Origin: Nemertoderma westbladi
Lineage: Eukaryota > Xenacoelomorpha > Nemertodermatida > Nemertodermatidae
Direction of reading: 5' to 3'
DNA length: 64,000 nucleotides
Assembly (NCBI GenBank): GCA_032718475.1
Contig: JAUCBJ010007289.1
Span: 124,001 to 188,000, forward strand
Part shown: positions 18,001 through 29,477 of the stretch, in pieces
Numbering within the stretch: position 1 is the stretch's first letter
How the letters are laid out: each line of letters opens with the position of its first letter
The notes under the pieces: generated by a model
Told to the model about the DNA's origin: nothing
Seen by the model: only the letters and a program-made list of their open reading frames with translations
Databases searched by the model: none
Translations under genes and position numbers: made by a program

Positions 18001-21000
18001 AACAACAACAATATAAATAAAGAGGTCAACAACAACAATATAAATAAAGAGGTGAATAACAATAATATAAATAAAGAGATATGTCAACAATAACAATAGA
18101 AATAAAGAGATATGTCAACAACAACAATATAAATAAAGAGATATGTCAACAACAACAATATAAATAAAGAGATATGTCAACAACAACAATATAAATAAAG
18201 AGGTCAACAACAACAATATAAATAAAGAGGTGAATAACAATAATATAAATAAAGAGATATGTCAACAATAACAATAGAAATAAAGAGATATGTCAACAAC
18301 AACAATATAAATAAAGAGATATGTCAACAACAACAATATAAATAAAGAGATATGTCAACAACAACAATATAAATAAAGAGATATGTCAACAACAACAATA
18401 TAAATAAAGAGGTCAACAACAACAATATAAATAAAGAGATATGTCAACAACAACAATAGAAATAAAGAGGTGAATAACAATAATATAAATAAAGAGATAT
18501 GTCAACAATAACAATAGAAATAAAGAGATATGTCAACAACAACAATATAAATAAAGAGATATGTCAACAACAACAATATAAATAAAGAGATATGTCAACA
18601 ACAACAATATAAATAAAGAGATATGTCAACAACAACAATATAAATAAAGAGATATGTCGACAACAACAATATAAATAAAGAGGTCAACAACAACAATACA
18701 AATAAAGAGATATGTCAACAACAACAATATAAAAAAAGAGATATGTCAACAACAACAATTTAAATAAAGAGGTCAACAACAACAATATGAATAAAGAGAT
18801 ATGTCAACAACAATAATATAAATAAAGATATATGTCAACAACAACAATATAAATAAAGAGATATGTAAACAACAACAATATAAATAAAGAGATATGTCAA
18901 CAACAACAATATAAATAAAGAGGTATGTCAACAACAACAATATAAACAAAGAGATATGTCAACAACAACAATATAAATAAAGAGATATGTCAACAACAAC
19001 AATATAAATAAAGAGATATGTCAACAACAACAATATAAATAAAGAGGTCAACAACAACAATATAAATAAAGAGATATGTCAACAACAACAATAGAAATAA
19101 AGAGGTGAATAACAACAATATAAATAAAGAGATATGTCAACAATAACAATAGAAATAAAGAGATATGTCAACAACAACAATATAAATAAAGAGATATGTC
19201 AACAACAACAATATAAATAAAGAGATATGTCAACAACAACAATATAAATAAAGAGATATGTCAACAACAACAATATAAATAAAGAGATATGTCAACAACA
19301 ACAATATAAATAAAGAGATATGTCGACAACAACAATATAAATAAAGAGGTCAACAACAACAATACAAATAAAGAGATATGTCAACAACAACAATATAAAA
19401 AAAGAGATATGTCAACAACAACAATTTAAATAAAGAGGTCAACAACAACAATATGAATAAAGAGATATGTCAACAACAACAATATAAATAAAGATATATG
19501 TCAACAACAACAATATAAATAAAGAGATATGTAAACAACAACAATATAAATAAAGAGATATGTCAACAACAACAATATAAATAAAGAGGTATGTCAACAA
19601 CAACAATATAAATAAAGAGATATGTCAACAACAACAATATAAATAAAGAGATATGTCAACAACAACAATATAAATAAAGAGATATGTCAACAACAACAAT
19701 ATAAATAAAGAGATATGTCAACAACAACAATATAAATAAAGAGATATGTCAACAACAACAATATAAATAAAGAGATATGTCAACAACAACAATAGAAATA
19801 AAGAGGTCAACAACAACAATATAAATAAAGAGATATGTCAACAACAACAATATAAATAAAGAGATATGTCAACAACAACAATAGAAATAAAGAGGTCAAC
19901 AACAACAATATAAATAAAGAGATATGTCAACAACAACAATATAAATAAAGAGGTCAACAACAACAATATAAATAAAGAGGTGAACAACAACAATATAAAT
20001 AAAGAGATATGTCAACAACAACAATATAAATAAAGAGATATGTCAACAACAACAATATAAATAAAGAAGTCAACAACAACAATATAAATAAAGAGATATG
20101 TCAACAATAACAATATAAATAAAGAGGTCAACAACAACAATATAAATAAAGAGATATGTCAACAACAACAATATAAATAAAGAAATATGTCAACAACAAC
20201 AATATAAATAAAGAGGTCAACAACAACAATTTAAATAAAGAGGTCAACAACAACAACATAAATAAAGAGATATGTCAACAACAACAATATAAATAAAGAG
20301 ATATGTCAACAACAACAATATAAATAAAGAGGTCAACAACAACAATAGAAATAAAGAGGTGAACAACAACAATATAAATAAAGAGATATGTCAACAACAA
20401 CAATATAAATAAAGAGATATGTCAACAACAACAATATAAATAAAGAGATATGTCAACAACAACAATATAAATAAAAAGATATGTCAACAACAACAATTTA
20501 AATAAAGAGGTGAACAACAACAATATAAATAAAGAGATATGTCAACAACAACAATATAAATAAAGAAGTCAACAACAACAATATAAATAAAGAGATATGT
20601 CAACAATAACAATATAAATAAAGAGGTCAACAACAACAATATAAATAAAGAGATATGTCAACAACAACAATATAAATAAAGAGATATGTCAACAACAACA
20701 ATATAAATAAAGAGGTCAACAACAACAATTTAAATAAAGAGGTGAACAACAACAATATAAATAAAGAGATATGTCAACAACAACAATATAAATAAAGAGA
20801 TATGTCAACAACAACAATATAAATAAAGAGATATGTCAACAACAACAATATAAATAAAGAGGTGAACAACAACAATATAAATAAAGAGATATGTCAACAA
20901 CAACAATATAAATAAAGAGATATGTCAACAACAACAATATAAATAAAGAGATATGTCAACAACAACAATATAAATAAAGAGATATGTCAACAACAACAAT

Positions 21001-23886
21001 ATAAATAAAGAGATATGTCAACAACAACAATATAAATAAAGAGATATGTCAACAACAACAATATAAATAAAGAGGTCAACAACAACAATTTAAATAAAGA
21101 GGTGAACAACAACAATATAAATAAAGAGATATGTCAACAACAACAATATAAATAAAGAGATATGTCAACAACAACAATATAAATAAAGAGATATGTCAAC
21201 AACAACAATATAAATAAAAAGATATGTCAACAACAACAATTTAAATAAAGAGGTGAACAACAACAATATAAATAAAGAGATATGTCAACAACAACAATAT
21301 AAATAAAGAGATATGTCAACAACAACAATATAAATAAAGAGGTCAACAACAACAATATAAATAAAGAGATATGTCAACAACAACAATAGAAATAAAGAGT
21401 TATGTCAACAACAACAATATAAATAAAGAGGTGAACAACAACAATATAAATAAAGAGATATGTCAACAACAACAATATAAATAAAGAGATATGTCAACAA
21501 CAACAATATAAATAAAGAGATATGTCAACAACAACAATATAAATAAAGAGATATGTCAACAACAACAATATAAATAAAGAGGTCAACAACAACAATATAA
21601 ATAAAGAGGTGAACAACAACAATATAAATAAAGAGATATGTCAACAACAACAATATAAATAAAGAGATATGTCAACAACAACAATATAAATAAAGAGATA
21701 TGTCAACAACAACAATATAAATAAAGAGATATGTCAACAACAACAATATAAATAAAGAGACATGTCAACAACAACAATATAAATAAAGAGATATGTCAAC
21801 AACAACAATATAAATAAAGAGATATGTCAACAACAACAATATAAATAAAGAGGTCAACAACAACATTATAAATAAAGAGATATGTCAACAACAACAATAG
21901 AAATAAAGAGATATGTCAACAACAACAATATAAATAAAGAAATATGTCAACAACAACAATATAAATAAAGAGATATGTCAACAACAACAATATAAATAAA
22001 GAGATATGTCAACAACAACAATAGAAATAAAGAGATATGTCAACAACAACAATATAAATAAAGAGATATGTCAACAACAACAATATAAATAAAGAGATGT
22101 CAACAACAACAATATAAATAAAGAGGTCAACAACAACAATATAAATAAAGAGATATGTCAACAACAACAATATAAATAAAGAGATATGTCAACAACAACA
22201 ATATAAATAAAGAGATATGTCAACAACAACAATATAAATAAAGAGATATGTCAACAACAACAATATAAATAAAGAGGTCAACAACAACAATATAAATAAA
22301 GAGATATGTCAACAACAACAATAGAAATAAAGAGGTGAATAACAACAATATAAATAAAGAGATATGTCAACAATAACAATAGAAATAAAGAGATATGTCA
22401 ACAACAACAATATAAATAAAGAGATATGTCAACAACAACAATATAAATAAAGAGATATGTCAACAACAACAATATAAATAAAGAGATATGTCAACAACAA
22501 CAATATAAATAAAGAGATATGTCAACAACAACAATATAAATAAAGAGATATGTCAACAACAACAATATAAATAAAGAGATATGTCAACAACAACAATATA
22601 AATAAAGAGATATGTCAACAACAACAATATAAATAAAGAGATATGTCAACAACAACAATATAAATAAAGAGATATGTCAACAACAAGAATATAAATAAAG
22701 AGGTCAACAACAACAATATAAATAAAGAGGTCAACAACAACAATATAAATAAAAAGATATGTCAACAACAACAATATAAATAAAGAGATATGTCAACAAC
22801 AACAATATAAATAAAGAGATATGTCAACAACAACAATATAAATAAAGAGGTCAACAACAACAATATAAATAAAGAGATATGTCAACAACAACAATATAAA
22901 TAAAGAGATATGTCAACAACAACAATATAAATAAAGAGATATGTCAACAACAAGAATATAAATAAAGAGGTCAACAACAACAATATAAATAAAGAGGTCA
23001 ACAACAACAATATAAATAAAAAGATATGTCAACAACAACAATATAAATAAAGAGATATGTCAACAACAACAATATAAATAAAGAGATATGTCAACAACAA
23101 CAATATAAATAAAGAGGTCAACAACAACAATATAAATAAAGAGATATGTCAACAACAACAATATAAATAAAGAGATATGTCAACAACAACAATATAAATA
23201 AAGAGATATGTCAACAACAAGAATATAAATAAAGAGGTCAACAACAACAATATAAATAAAGAGGTCAACAACAACAATATAAATAAAAAGATATGTCAAC
23301 AACAACAATATAAATAAAGAGATATGTCAACAACAACAATATAAATAAAGAGGTCAACAACAACAATATAAATAAAAAGATATGTCAACAACAACAATAT
23401 AAATAAAGAGATATGTCAACAACAACAATATAAATAAAGAGGTCAACAACAACAATATAAATAAAGAGATATGTCAACAACAACAATATAAATAAAGAGA
23501 TATGTCAACAACAACAATATAAATAAAGAGGTCAACAACAACAATATAAATAAAGAGGTGAACAACAACAATATAAATAAAGAGATATGTCAACAACAAC
23601 AATATAAATAAAGAGATATGTCAACAACAACAATATAAATAAAGAGATATGTCAACAACAACAATATAAATAAAGAGATATGTTAACAACAACAATATAA
23701 ATAAAGAGATATGTCAACAACAACAATATAAATAAAGAGATATGTCAACAACAACAATATAAATAAAGAGATATGTCAACAACAACAATATAAATAAAGA
23801 GATATGTCAACAACAAGAATATAAATAAAGAGATATGTCAACAACAACAATATAAATAAAAAGATATGTCAACAACAACAATATAA

Positions 23887-24170
23887 CAAAAGCTGACTAG
23901 AAGTATAATGCAGTTATCCTTTAATATTGATTGATTGGTACGAAGGTTTGGTTCGATCCGGATTACAAAGGAGGCAAATAAATGCCCCATCCCAAGATAA
24001 TTGGCCAGTAACATTTATACTTCTTGGAAAGAAAAACAATTACAATAATTATTATTGACATTGGCACATTTTTGTTTAATAAGGGGATTGTTGTTGGAAT
24101 CGAAGAAATAAGTTATAAAATTAAATTATTATTTAATGATATAATAATTATTTAATTATTATAAATAAAA
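23887..24170. other. AT-rich spacer, likely 3' UTR of the FReD gene
   Basis: This is unique AT-rich DNA between the satellite edge and the stop codon of the minus-strand fibrinogen-domain exon. Read on the minus strand it would be the 3' UTR. I see no clear AATAAA on that strand; an ATTAAA variant (TTTAAT on +) is present near 24,073 and near 24,133. No open frame of note. Confidence 0.5.
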
Positions 24171-24823
24171 TTATATATTTTCGAGCTCACCTTCAATCTG
24201 TATTTTCATTTCAACCTTTTTAGCTAGAATACTAGAACTTGGTCCCCAAATTATATTTCCGTAAACCCCATTCAGATTGGATCCCACACAGTCCCGGAAC
24301 CACCATCCTCCGGGATAGTCATGATCGGCGCAGTTGAGGATGTTACTAGCATCGTTATCACGATCCAATGTGGAGAAACCCATTTCATTGTGGAAACCAT
24401 CAGGATATGATGCGTCAGTGAAGGTAGGTCCATCAGAAACATCGATCGTTGTCAGTGGATTGCTATATCCAGACACACTCAACATATAGTTGGAGTCATC
24501 TGGTCCCACTTCAAAGTATGAATATTCGGAAATGCCAAATTTTGTATCTGTATCAAAGCATATCTCTATCCTCAACTGAACCCCTCCCTTGGTGATGTTG
24601 TGGATGTTCTTCAAGCCCAACCAGAAATTCGTGTTGAGATCTCCGAAGCCATTCTCGTATTCTTCCCAGGTGCGTTCGAATCCAATATTTCCATCAACAC
24701 GACGTTGTATAACCAGCCAAGGACCTCCTGCAGTTTTATTGTCTATCCGTAGACAACCATTCAGGCCATCTATAGTTGAAGATTGGATAATGTTTCCAGG
24801 TGGATACTCTGGTAAACAGGGAT
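24171..24823 (-). CDS. Fibrinogen-related domain (FReD) protein, terminal exon
   Basis: Encodes about 217 residues of a fibrinogen C-terminal globular domain, the sugar- or acetyl-binding module of ficolins, tenascins and invertebrate FREP lectins, normally secreted. Visible hallmarks, N to C: GGPWLVIQRRVDG near residue 30, a TW..Y..GFG..N..FWLGL block, IHNIT, the calcium-site string FSTLDRDND, the Cys-containing NCA, then GGWWFRDC and SNLNGVYG, and the KKVEMKI ending before TAA. The open frame continues upstream of the only Met (24,620) to an acceptor-like ATTTTAG ending at 24,824. The exon therefore probably starts at 24,823 behind a phase-1 intron, and an in-frame stop lies just beyond. 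The first part of the domain and any signal peptide must be in upstream exons, not recognised here. Family assignment is firm; the specific ligand is unknown. Confidence 0.9.
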
Positions 24824-25197
24824 CTAAAATATTAATTCAGTAAATAACGGATTGATTTATTAGAGAAATTAATATCCTATGAATCTATTGTACAATGAAA
24901 AAAGCGTGGGTGCGCTTGAGGTTTATAAACATAATGTTTATAAACATAAGGTTTATACACAAAATGACTTGAAAGTGATTATTGTTTTCGAAAATATGAA
25001 GTACCACGCCCTAATTTTGGTGCAACAAAACAGATGTACCACTAAGACTTGAGGCTTCTATGTTACTTTCAATCGATTCAGCGGTCCAGAAAACCCATAA
25101 AAATACGTTGGAATCAAAACTTTAGAGTATTTTTTCCGAATATTGCAAGTTTGAAAATATTGTTGCATCAATAATAACGTACCACTACACTTACATA
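24824..25197. other. Presumed intron of the FReD gene
   Basis: This is the sequence upstream (on the minus strand) of the FReD exon, up to the LINE insertion site. It is AT-rich and contains a short direct repeat of GTTTATAAACATAA around 24,920-24,970. It also has a string (CCTAATTTTGGTGCAACA, near 25,010) faintly like the 163-bp repeats at 38 kb. No exon is recognised. Confidence 0.4.
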
Positions 25198-25208
25198 CTC
25201 CATACGAA
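25198..25208 (+). repeat. Left target-site duplication of LINE 1
   Basis: CTCCATACGAA here is repeated exactly at 30,523-30,533, just beyond the poly(A) end of the LINE. Eleven matching bases at the two places where a target-site duplication is expected is the basis; the bases on either side differ. Confidence 0.7.
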
Positions 25209-26033
25209 CCTCCTGACACTTTCGCACATCCACAACAACACACAAAAGAGGACCACAATGACAAAAAACAGTACACCGAGAGTGACCTGGAAACAGAAGG
25301 GAAATCAAAATCATATGAGAACACACGGAAAAGAAAATCAAAGAGAAACAGTAAAAATAACAAACAAGTCAACAATACACAAAGTGTCTCAGATAGTGAA
25401 GACAACCAAACATATATCATACTATCAGAAGCCAACTGCGACTCTCAGAAAACATACCCCGATTCAGGCGACCCTAACACAGAACACAGTATATACTACC
25501 CAAAGACACTGGAAGAAGTAACAAACCCGAGAAATTACCACGTATGGCAACATGTTAGGACAGGCAACCCCCTGAACCAACCGTACCAGAACAGAAAAAA
25601 CAACCGAATAGCGCCAACTGAAACCTCAAATACCTACAACGAACTAGACATGGACAGCAAGATGGCCACCCTTCTAGAGAAACAAAATGACCTAATAGAC
25701 GCAATCAGTACCAACAACAACTACAAAAGTACAAACCATCAGGCCATGATAAACACCAAACCCCTCAAGGTTGCCAACACCGACGTCAACAACACCAAAC
25801 CCAAACAAAATAACACCAGATCACCCACAATTCACACGCACGGGAACAAAGAAAGACGAAAAGACACTAGCGAAGCAATAAAGACGATTGTAGTACTAGG
25901 CCTACCAGCAAACAGCAGCTCAGTTACCCTGTCACTATTTTGCTACAAGCAGACAGGCATACAACCTATACACGTATGGGTAAAAGGGAAAAAATTTAAC
26001 CCAAAATCGGCTATAGTAACATATAAACGCTAG
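25209..26033 (+). CDS. LINE 1 ORF1-like protein (5' incomplete)
   Basis: One frame is open from before the left target repeat (about 25,155) to TAG at 26,031-26,033, about 275 codons inside the element. The first in-frame ATG is at 25,650, so the part before it lacks a start and may be the broken 5' end. The N-terminal part is hydrophilic with a basic cluster (TRKRKSKRNSKNN) and Asp/Ser-rich stretches. The C-terminal part has a hydrophobic core pattern (KTIVVLGLPAN... through ...GIQPIHVWVKGKKF) that resembles the small RNA-binding folds in some LINE ORF1 proteins, but I cannot confirm a domain. By position it is the nucleic-acid-binding ORF1. The overlapping frame starting at 25,258 looks like a shadow. 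Confidence 0.6.
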   Translation, partial: PPDTFAHPQQHTKEDHNDKKQYTESDLETEGKSKSYENTRKRKSKRNSKNNKQVNNTQSVSDSEDNQTYIILSEANCDSQKTYPDSGDPNTEHSIYYPKTLEEVTNPRNYHVWQHVRTGNPLNQPYQNRKNNRIAPTETSNTYNELDMDSKMATLLEKQNDLIDAISTNNNYKSTNHQAMINTKPLKVANTDVNNTKPKQNNTRSPTIHTHGNKERRKDTSEAIKTIVVLGLPANSSSVTLSLFCYKQTGIQPIHVWVKGKKFNPKSAIVTYKR

Positions 26034-26555
26034 TAACTATGCAATATTCATGGACAAAAGTATGTGGCCAGGTGAGAACCCCACAACCCACGACTACATC
26101 GAACCCATCAGCAATAGAAACAATCACTACCCTAGGTCAGAAACATCCAACAGTCATCAACACAACAATCCCCACAACAACATAAACAGTAGCAGTGACT
26201 ACGATGACAGAAGAAGAACCGACCTTCCAAGACATACCAGCAACCGCCAACAAGACCGCTACTACTACAAATCCAACAACCATGACATTCTTAGACAAGA
26301 CAAGCATGTGTCCATCAATCAAACTCAACCATTACACTGGGACAACCAGACACGAAATTACCAACGACACACTGCTAACTATAACAAGAAGACCCACTAC
26401 AACAACAAAAACCACAGTCGCTACAATAACGAAAAATACCGCTGCTTTTAAATCGAACTCCTTTTATTCCAAACCGCCCAAAAACCTTAAGTGAGTACAT
26501 CGACCGTCTGGATGACCCCGCCCCAAAATCTCATAATGGCCATGACAAACCACAA
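26034..26555 (+). pseudogene. LINE 1 ORF1-EN junction, Thr/Asn-rich remnant
   Basis: This is sequence between the ORF1 stop and the endonuclease frame. Two overlapping + frames (26,050-26,451 and 26,195-26,494) are rich in Thr, Asn and His and end within it; neither has a recognisable domain. It could be the eroded C-terminus of ORF1 or untranslated spacer. Composition (A and C rich, few T) matches the rest of LINE 1, so it belongs to the element. Confidence 0.5.
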
Positions 26556-27698
26556 ATGACGACAGGAACGACAGCGCGAGAAACAAAGAATATGGACAAC
26601 TTACCTGTAAAATCACTGAAAGTAATAACCTACAACTGCCAAGGCTACAGCAGAAACCGACACTACATTAACATGTTACTAAGCACGGAACACCCCGACA
26701 TATTGATACTCCAGGAGCACTGGCTTGGGCACAGAGAAACAACCTTTAATTTCGGTAAAACGCAAATGAACAAAAATTACTCATGTAAACCAGGTCAATA
26801 TACCGTTGCCATCGGGATGGACAACGGCAAACCACGAGTTAGAGGCGAAGGTGGTGTTGCTTTTTTCACTAGGAACGACATCACACCTTTCTGTACGTCT
26901 TTGGAAACCAACTCTGATCGAATTGTAGCCATGACCTTAGACAACATGTACGACAGCAACATAACAGTAGTAGGACTGTACATGCCATACAACAGCGGAG
27001 AGACATATAGCGAAATGAACTACATACAGGAATGCGGCAAACTATCATCACTACTCGACGATGCTAAGCAAAATGGAAACGAGCTCCTGGTAGCAGGCGA
27101 CATTAATGGAATCCTCCCACACCACAATCAATCAAATAAGAAATCCTTCGGCAAGTTGTTCACCGACAATATCACAGAACCGTTTCAGTTACAAACCACA
27201 AACAACGCACCAATAACCACAGGTGGACATGCAAGCTTTTTCTTTAGATCAAAGAACAAGACCATCCTGCGAGAGTCACTGATAGACTACATCACTAACA
27301 CCACAGGCATAGGAAACAGGCTTTCTACAACCCATACCTACAAACCAACCTTCGACAACATATCAGATCATACACCAATTATGTCCACGTACAAACTACC
27401 AGCATACACCGACAACCAACATCTACCACCACCTTCTAAACTCAGCAAATGCCGTGTTTTCCTATTTAACAAGGCAACAGATGAGGAAAAGAAACAATAC
27501 AAGAAGCAAATTGAACGGGCCCTTCAAAATATCAACAACACAAACAATATAGACAATTCCACAACAACAAACCAGATGGCGGATCTCATCACAAACATAA
27601 TACTACAGGCCGCAAAATCCCACATTCCTTCAATAGTGCCAAAAAAACTAAACAAATGGAAAAGAAGATGGAAGGACACTTCAAAACCACCACAGTAA
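26556..27698 (+). CDS. LINE 1 ORF2 N-terminus: APE-type endonuclease
   Basis: 380 codons, ending at TAA. This is the apurinic-endonuclease-like domain that nicks target DNA to prime reverse transcription. Motifs in order: ITYNCQGYS (Asn of motif 1), LQEHWL (catalytic Glu), GGVAFF, VVGLYMPYN, VAGDINGI (Asp and Asn), SLIDYI and SDHTPI (the final Asp-His pair). All the standard active-site positions look filled. After about residue 290 comes a charged linker that ends early at 27,698; the ORF2 linker continues in another frame from about 27,728, so a frameshift separates EN from RT. The start ATG is not proved, since translation may continue from upstream. Confidence 0.85.
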   Translation: MTTGTTARETKNMDNLPVKSLKVITYNCQGYSRNRHYINMLLSTEHPDILILQEHWLGHRETTFNFGKTQMNKNYSCKPGQYTVAIGMDNGKPRVRGEGGVAFFTRNDITPFCTSLETNSDRIVAMTLDNMYDSNITVVGLYMPYNSGETYSEMNYIQECGKLSSLLDDAKQNGNELLVAGDINGILPHHNQSNKKSFGKLFTDNITEPFQLQTTNNAPITTGGHASFFFRSKNKTILRESLIDYITNTTGIGNRLSTTHTYKPTFDNISDHTPIMSTYKLPAYTDNQHLPPPSKLSKCRVFLFNKATDEEKKQYKKQIERALQNINNTNNIDNSTTTNQMADLITNIILQAAKSHIPSIVPKKLNKWKRRWKDTSKPPQ

Positions 27699-27727
27699 AA
27701 CACAGCAGACGCCAACGCAAATAGAAA

Positions 27728-28032
27728 AATCCCTACAAAGCCTTCAGCAGAGACGAAGCTGCAAAAGACTCGCCCATGAGGCATACAAGCAACACATCCT
27801 AAGCTTAGCTGAAAACTGCAAATTGTCACCCGAAAAATTCTGGAACACCTTAAAAGATGAGGAACAACAGTCGTCTAACATAGCCAACACAAACTCCGAC
27901 AACATATATCGCCACTATAAAGCCTTCTTCGAATCAGAGCGAAACAACAAAGAGGAAATAGACACAAACACACAACAACGCACACAAAACGCTAGTGAGC
28001 CCATCCAAAAGATCACCCCCACCAGGTCGACG
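27728..28032 (+). pseudogene. LINE 1 ORF2 linker, frame-shifted
   Basis: Reads as the EN-RT linker (RRSCKRLAHEAYK, then SPEKFWNTL, then NIYRHYKAFFES), a pattern typical of LINE ORF2 before the RT fingers. The frame holds until a C5 run near 28,015, where a one-base change is needed to follow the protein into the RT N-terminus (VDEAIK) just at the nested insertion. The frameshifts on both sides make it non-functional. Confidence 0.7.
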
Positions 28033-28043
28033 AAGCAATAAAA
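28033..28043 (+). repeat. Left target-site duplication of nested LINE fragment
   Basis: AAGCAATAAAA is repeated exactly at 28,461-28,471. The RT homology of LINE 1 stops at this copy and resumes after the other, as expected for a target-site duplication. Confidence 0.88.
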
Positions 28044-28460
28044 CTGCGGAGGACACCAAATCTCTGGATGGCACATTCATAAGAATGCTACGCCGGGTTC
28101 ATTGTGTCAAGTACAATGCACACATCTCCAACCAGACACTATATAACATTGGAGGTGTCTCATTGGTTCCCCCAAGCTTGACACTAGAACAAAATCGCCT
28201 CCGCTTTGCAGGACATTGCTTTCGCCGTGAGGACCAGCCAGTGAATAATCTTGTACTTTGACAGCCTCATGGAGTGAATAAGCATGGTGGACAGCCCATG
28301 ACTTTCTTGAGACGCATCTTAAAGGACACTGGCCTTAAAGATGCGGATGATCTAGCAAATGTCATGGGTGATAGGGAGTTGTGGCGGCGCAATTTTGTCG
28401 ACAAGCCGGCACAGCATTCTTAAAAATGCAGCTGCAATGCAGCATGCCGATCCTAGTAGT
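28044..28460 (+). mobile_element. Nested 3' fragment of an RTE-like LINE
   Basis: 417 bp inserted into the RT of LINE 1. In + frames it encodes the C-terminal tail of another LINE RT: LDGTFIRMLRRV, then LRFAGHCFRR, and after a stop GGQPMTFLRRILKDTG and ANVMGDRELWRRNF. This C-terminal layout is known from RTE-like and related LINEs. Only the 3' end is present, as in ordinary 5'-truncated insertions, and an 11-bp duplication flanks it. There is no long A tail; the 3' end is a short AT-poor stretch. The same family occurs at 30,809. Confidence 0.85.
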
Positions 28461-28471
28461 AAGCAATAAAA
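28461..28471 (+). repeat. Right target-site duplication of nested LINE fragment
   Basis: Second exact copy of AAGCAATAAAA. LINE 1 reverse-transcriptase sequence (SLNKRKSAD...) resumes immediately after it. Confidence 0.88.
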
Positions 28472-29448
28472 TCTCTCAACAAACGTAAATCGGCCGACAT
28501 CAACAACCTATCTGCCGAACACCTCCTACACGGCAGAACAGTACCACTACTCACCCAATTCCTTGCAGACCTATACAACATGATGCAGTTAACCAATACT
28601 TTCCCTGACAACCTATGTACAAGTTTACTAATCCCACATCTGAAGGGAAATAACCGCAGTAAACATCACGCCGATAGCTACAGAGCGATATCTATTCTCT
28701 CCATTCTGGTAAAACTCTGGGAAACAATAGTCATGCCGCAATTCACAAAAGAAAAACCAAGTGACCTCCAGATGGCGTACAAAAAGGGTATCAGTAGTGA
28801 AATGACATATTCCATGTCAAACAGGCTCATTAAACGCTTCACCAATGGCGGATCTACCATTCACATGCTAGCAGAATTCATCACAGAACACTTTTCGAAA
28901 AGCTACAAAAAACAGACATTAACAAACGACTAATTAATCTACTGGAAGCATATTACCACAACTCAACCGCCCACATGAGAACAGGCAGAAGGGTGTACAC
29001 CGAACCTATCAAACTCGGCAAAGGAATACGGCAAGGAGGCATACTATCTGCCTGGCTCTTCAATTTCTACTTACAAGAAGACCTCTTCGAGACCCTAGGA
29101 GAATCTGGGCTAGTACTACATTTCGGCACAGAATCGTACCCGGCCCTTGGTTACGCCGACGACCTATTGTTGCTAGCAAACCTTAAGGATGATCTCCAAC
29201 AACAAATCGACATATGCACCACGTTCTTTGCCAGAAATGGCCTCACCATAAACACAAAAAAATCGCATTACGTAAGATGTACCGGTACGCAACCAAAAAC
29301 AACACCAATTGAAGGTACGCAACCACAAACAACACCAATTGAAGGCTACACCATACAAGTAGGATCAGTTTTCCTACACGAGGAGGCCAGCTGTAAATAC
29401 CTAGGTTTACCACTTCCAGGTACACCGCAAACGATCGAGACCACATAA
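28472..29448 (+). pseudogene. LINE 1 reverse transcriptase, fingers and palm
   Basis: From 28,472 the frame reads RT fingers (SLNKRKSADINNLSAEHLL, then LIPHLKGNNRSKHHADSYRAI). A break near 28,895 in a T run shifts the frame. The second part runs on to RQGGILSAWLFNFYL and the catalytic YADDLLLLA box near 29,152. Motif A, where the first catalytic Asp should be, reads AEFITEHF, so that Asp appears to be Glu; this sits beside the frameshift and could be decay. A 30-bp tandem duplication (29,284-29,343) adds ten residues after the palm. The product is not functional as it stands. Confidence 0.82.
29284..29343 (+). repeat. 30-bp tandem duplication in LINE 1 RT
   Basis: Two adjacent copies (29,284-29,313 and 29,314-29,343), differing by one base (CCAAAAAC versus CCACAAAC), encode GTQPKTTPIE and GTQPQTTPIE. 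In-frame local duplication. Confidence 0.9.
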
Positions 29449-29477
29449 CCAAACGCTGCTGGTGGAACGTATCAAGG

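Larger units (their letters stand above)
1..23886. repeat. Giant 27/31-bp satellite array
   Basis: An uninterrupted tandem array fills the first 23.9 kb and runs off the left edge. The unit on the + strand is (CAA)4 after a leading T, then TATAAATAAAGAG. It closes either with G (27 bp) or with ATATG (31 bp), and the two forms are mixed irregularly. By length there are about 800 units. Each unit holds a TATAAATA string and an AATAAA hexamer on the + strand. Point variants (GTGAAC for GTCAAC, TAGAAAT for TATAAAT, AACAATAAC, TTTAAAT, CAGCAAC) recur in the same order at distant places, showing block duplication. Minus-strand reading frames exist only because 27 is a multiple of 3. The array ends at the broken unit ...ATATAACAAAAGCTGA. 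No gene lies inside it. Confidence 0.98.

Noticed and set aside
1-23886. CRISPR-like array of short repeats
   Set aside because: Units are contiguous with no unique spacers and the sequence context is eukaryotic; it is a tandem satellite.
25258-25521. 87-residue + frame at the start of LINE 1
   Set aside because: Overlaps a longer open frame in another phase that runs to 26,033 and has the more protein-like composition; taken as a shadow.
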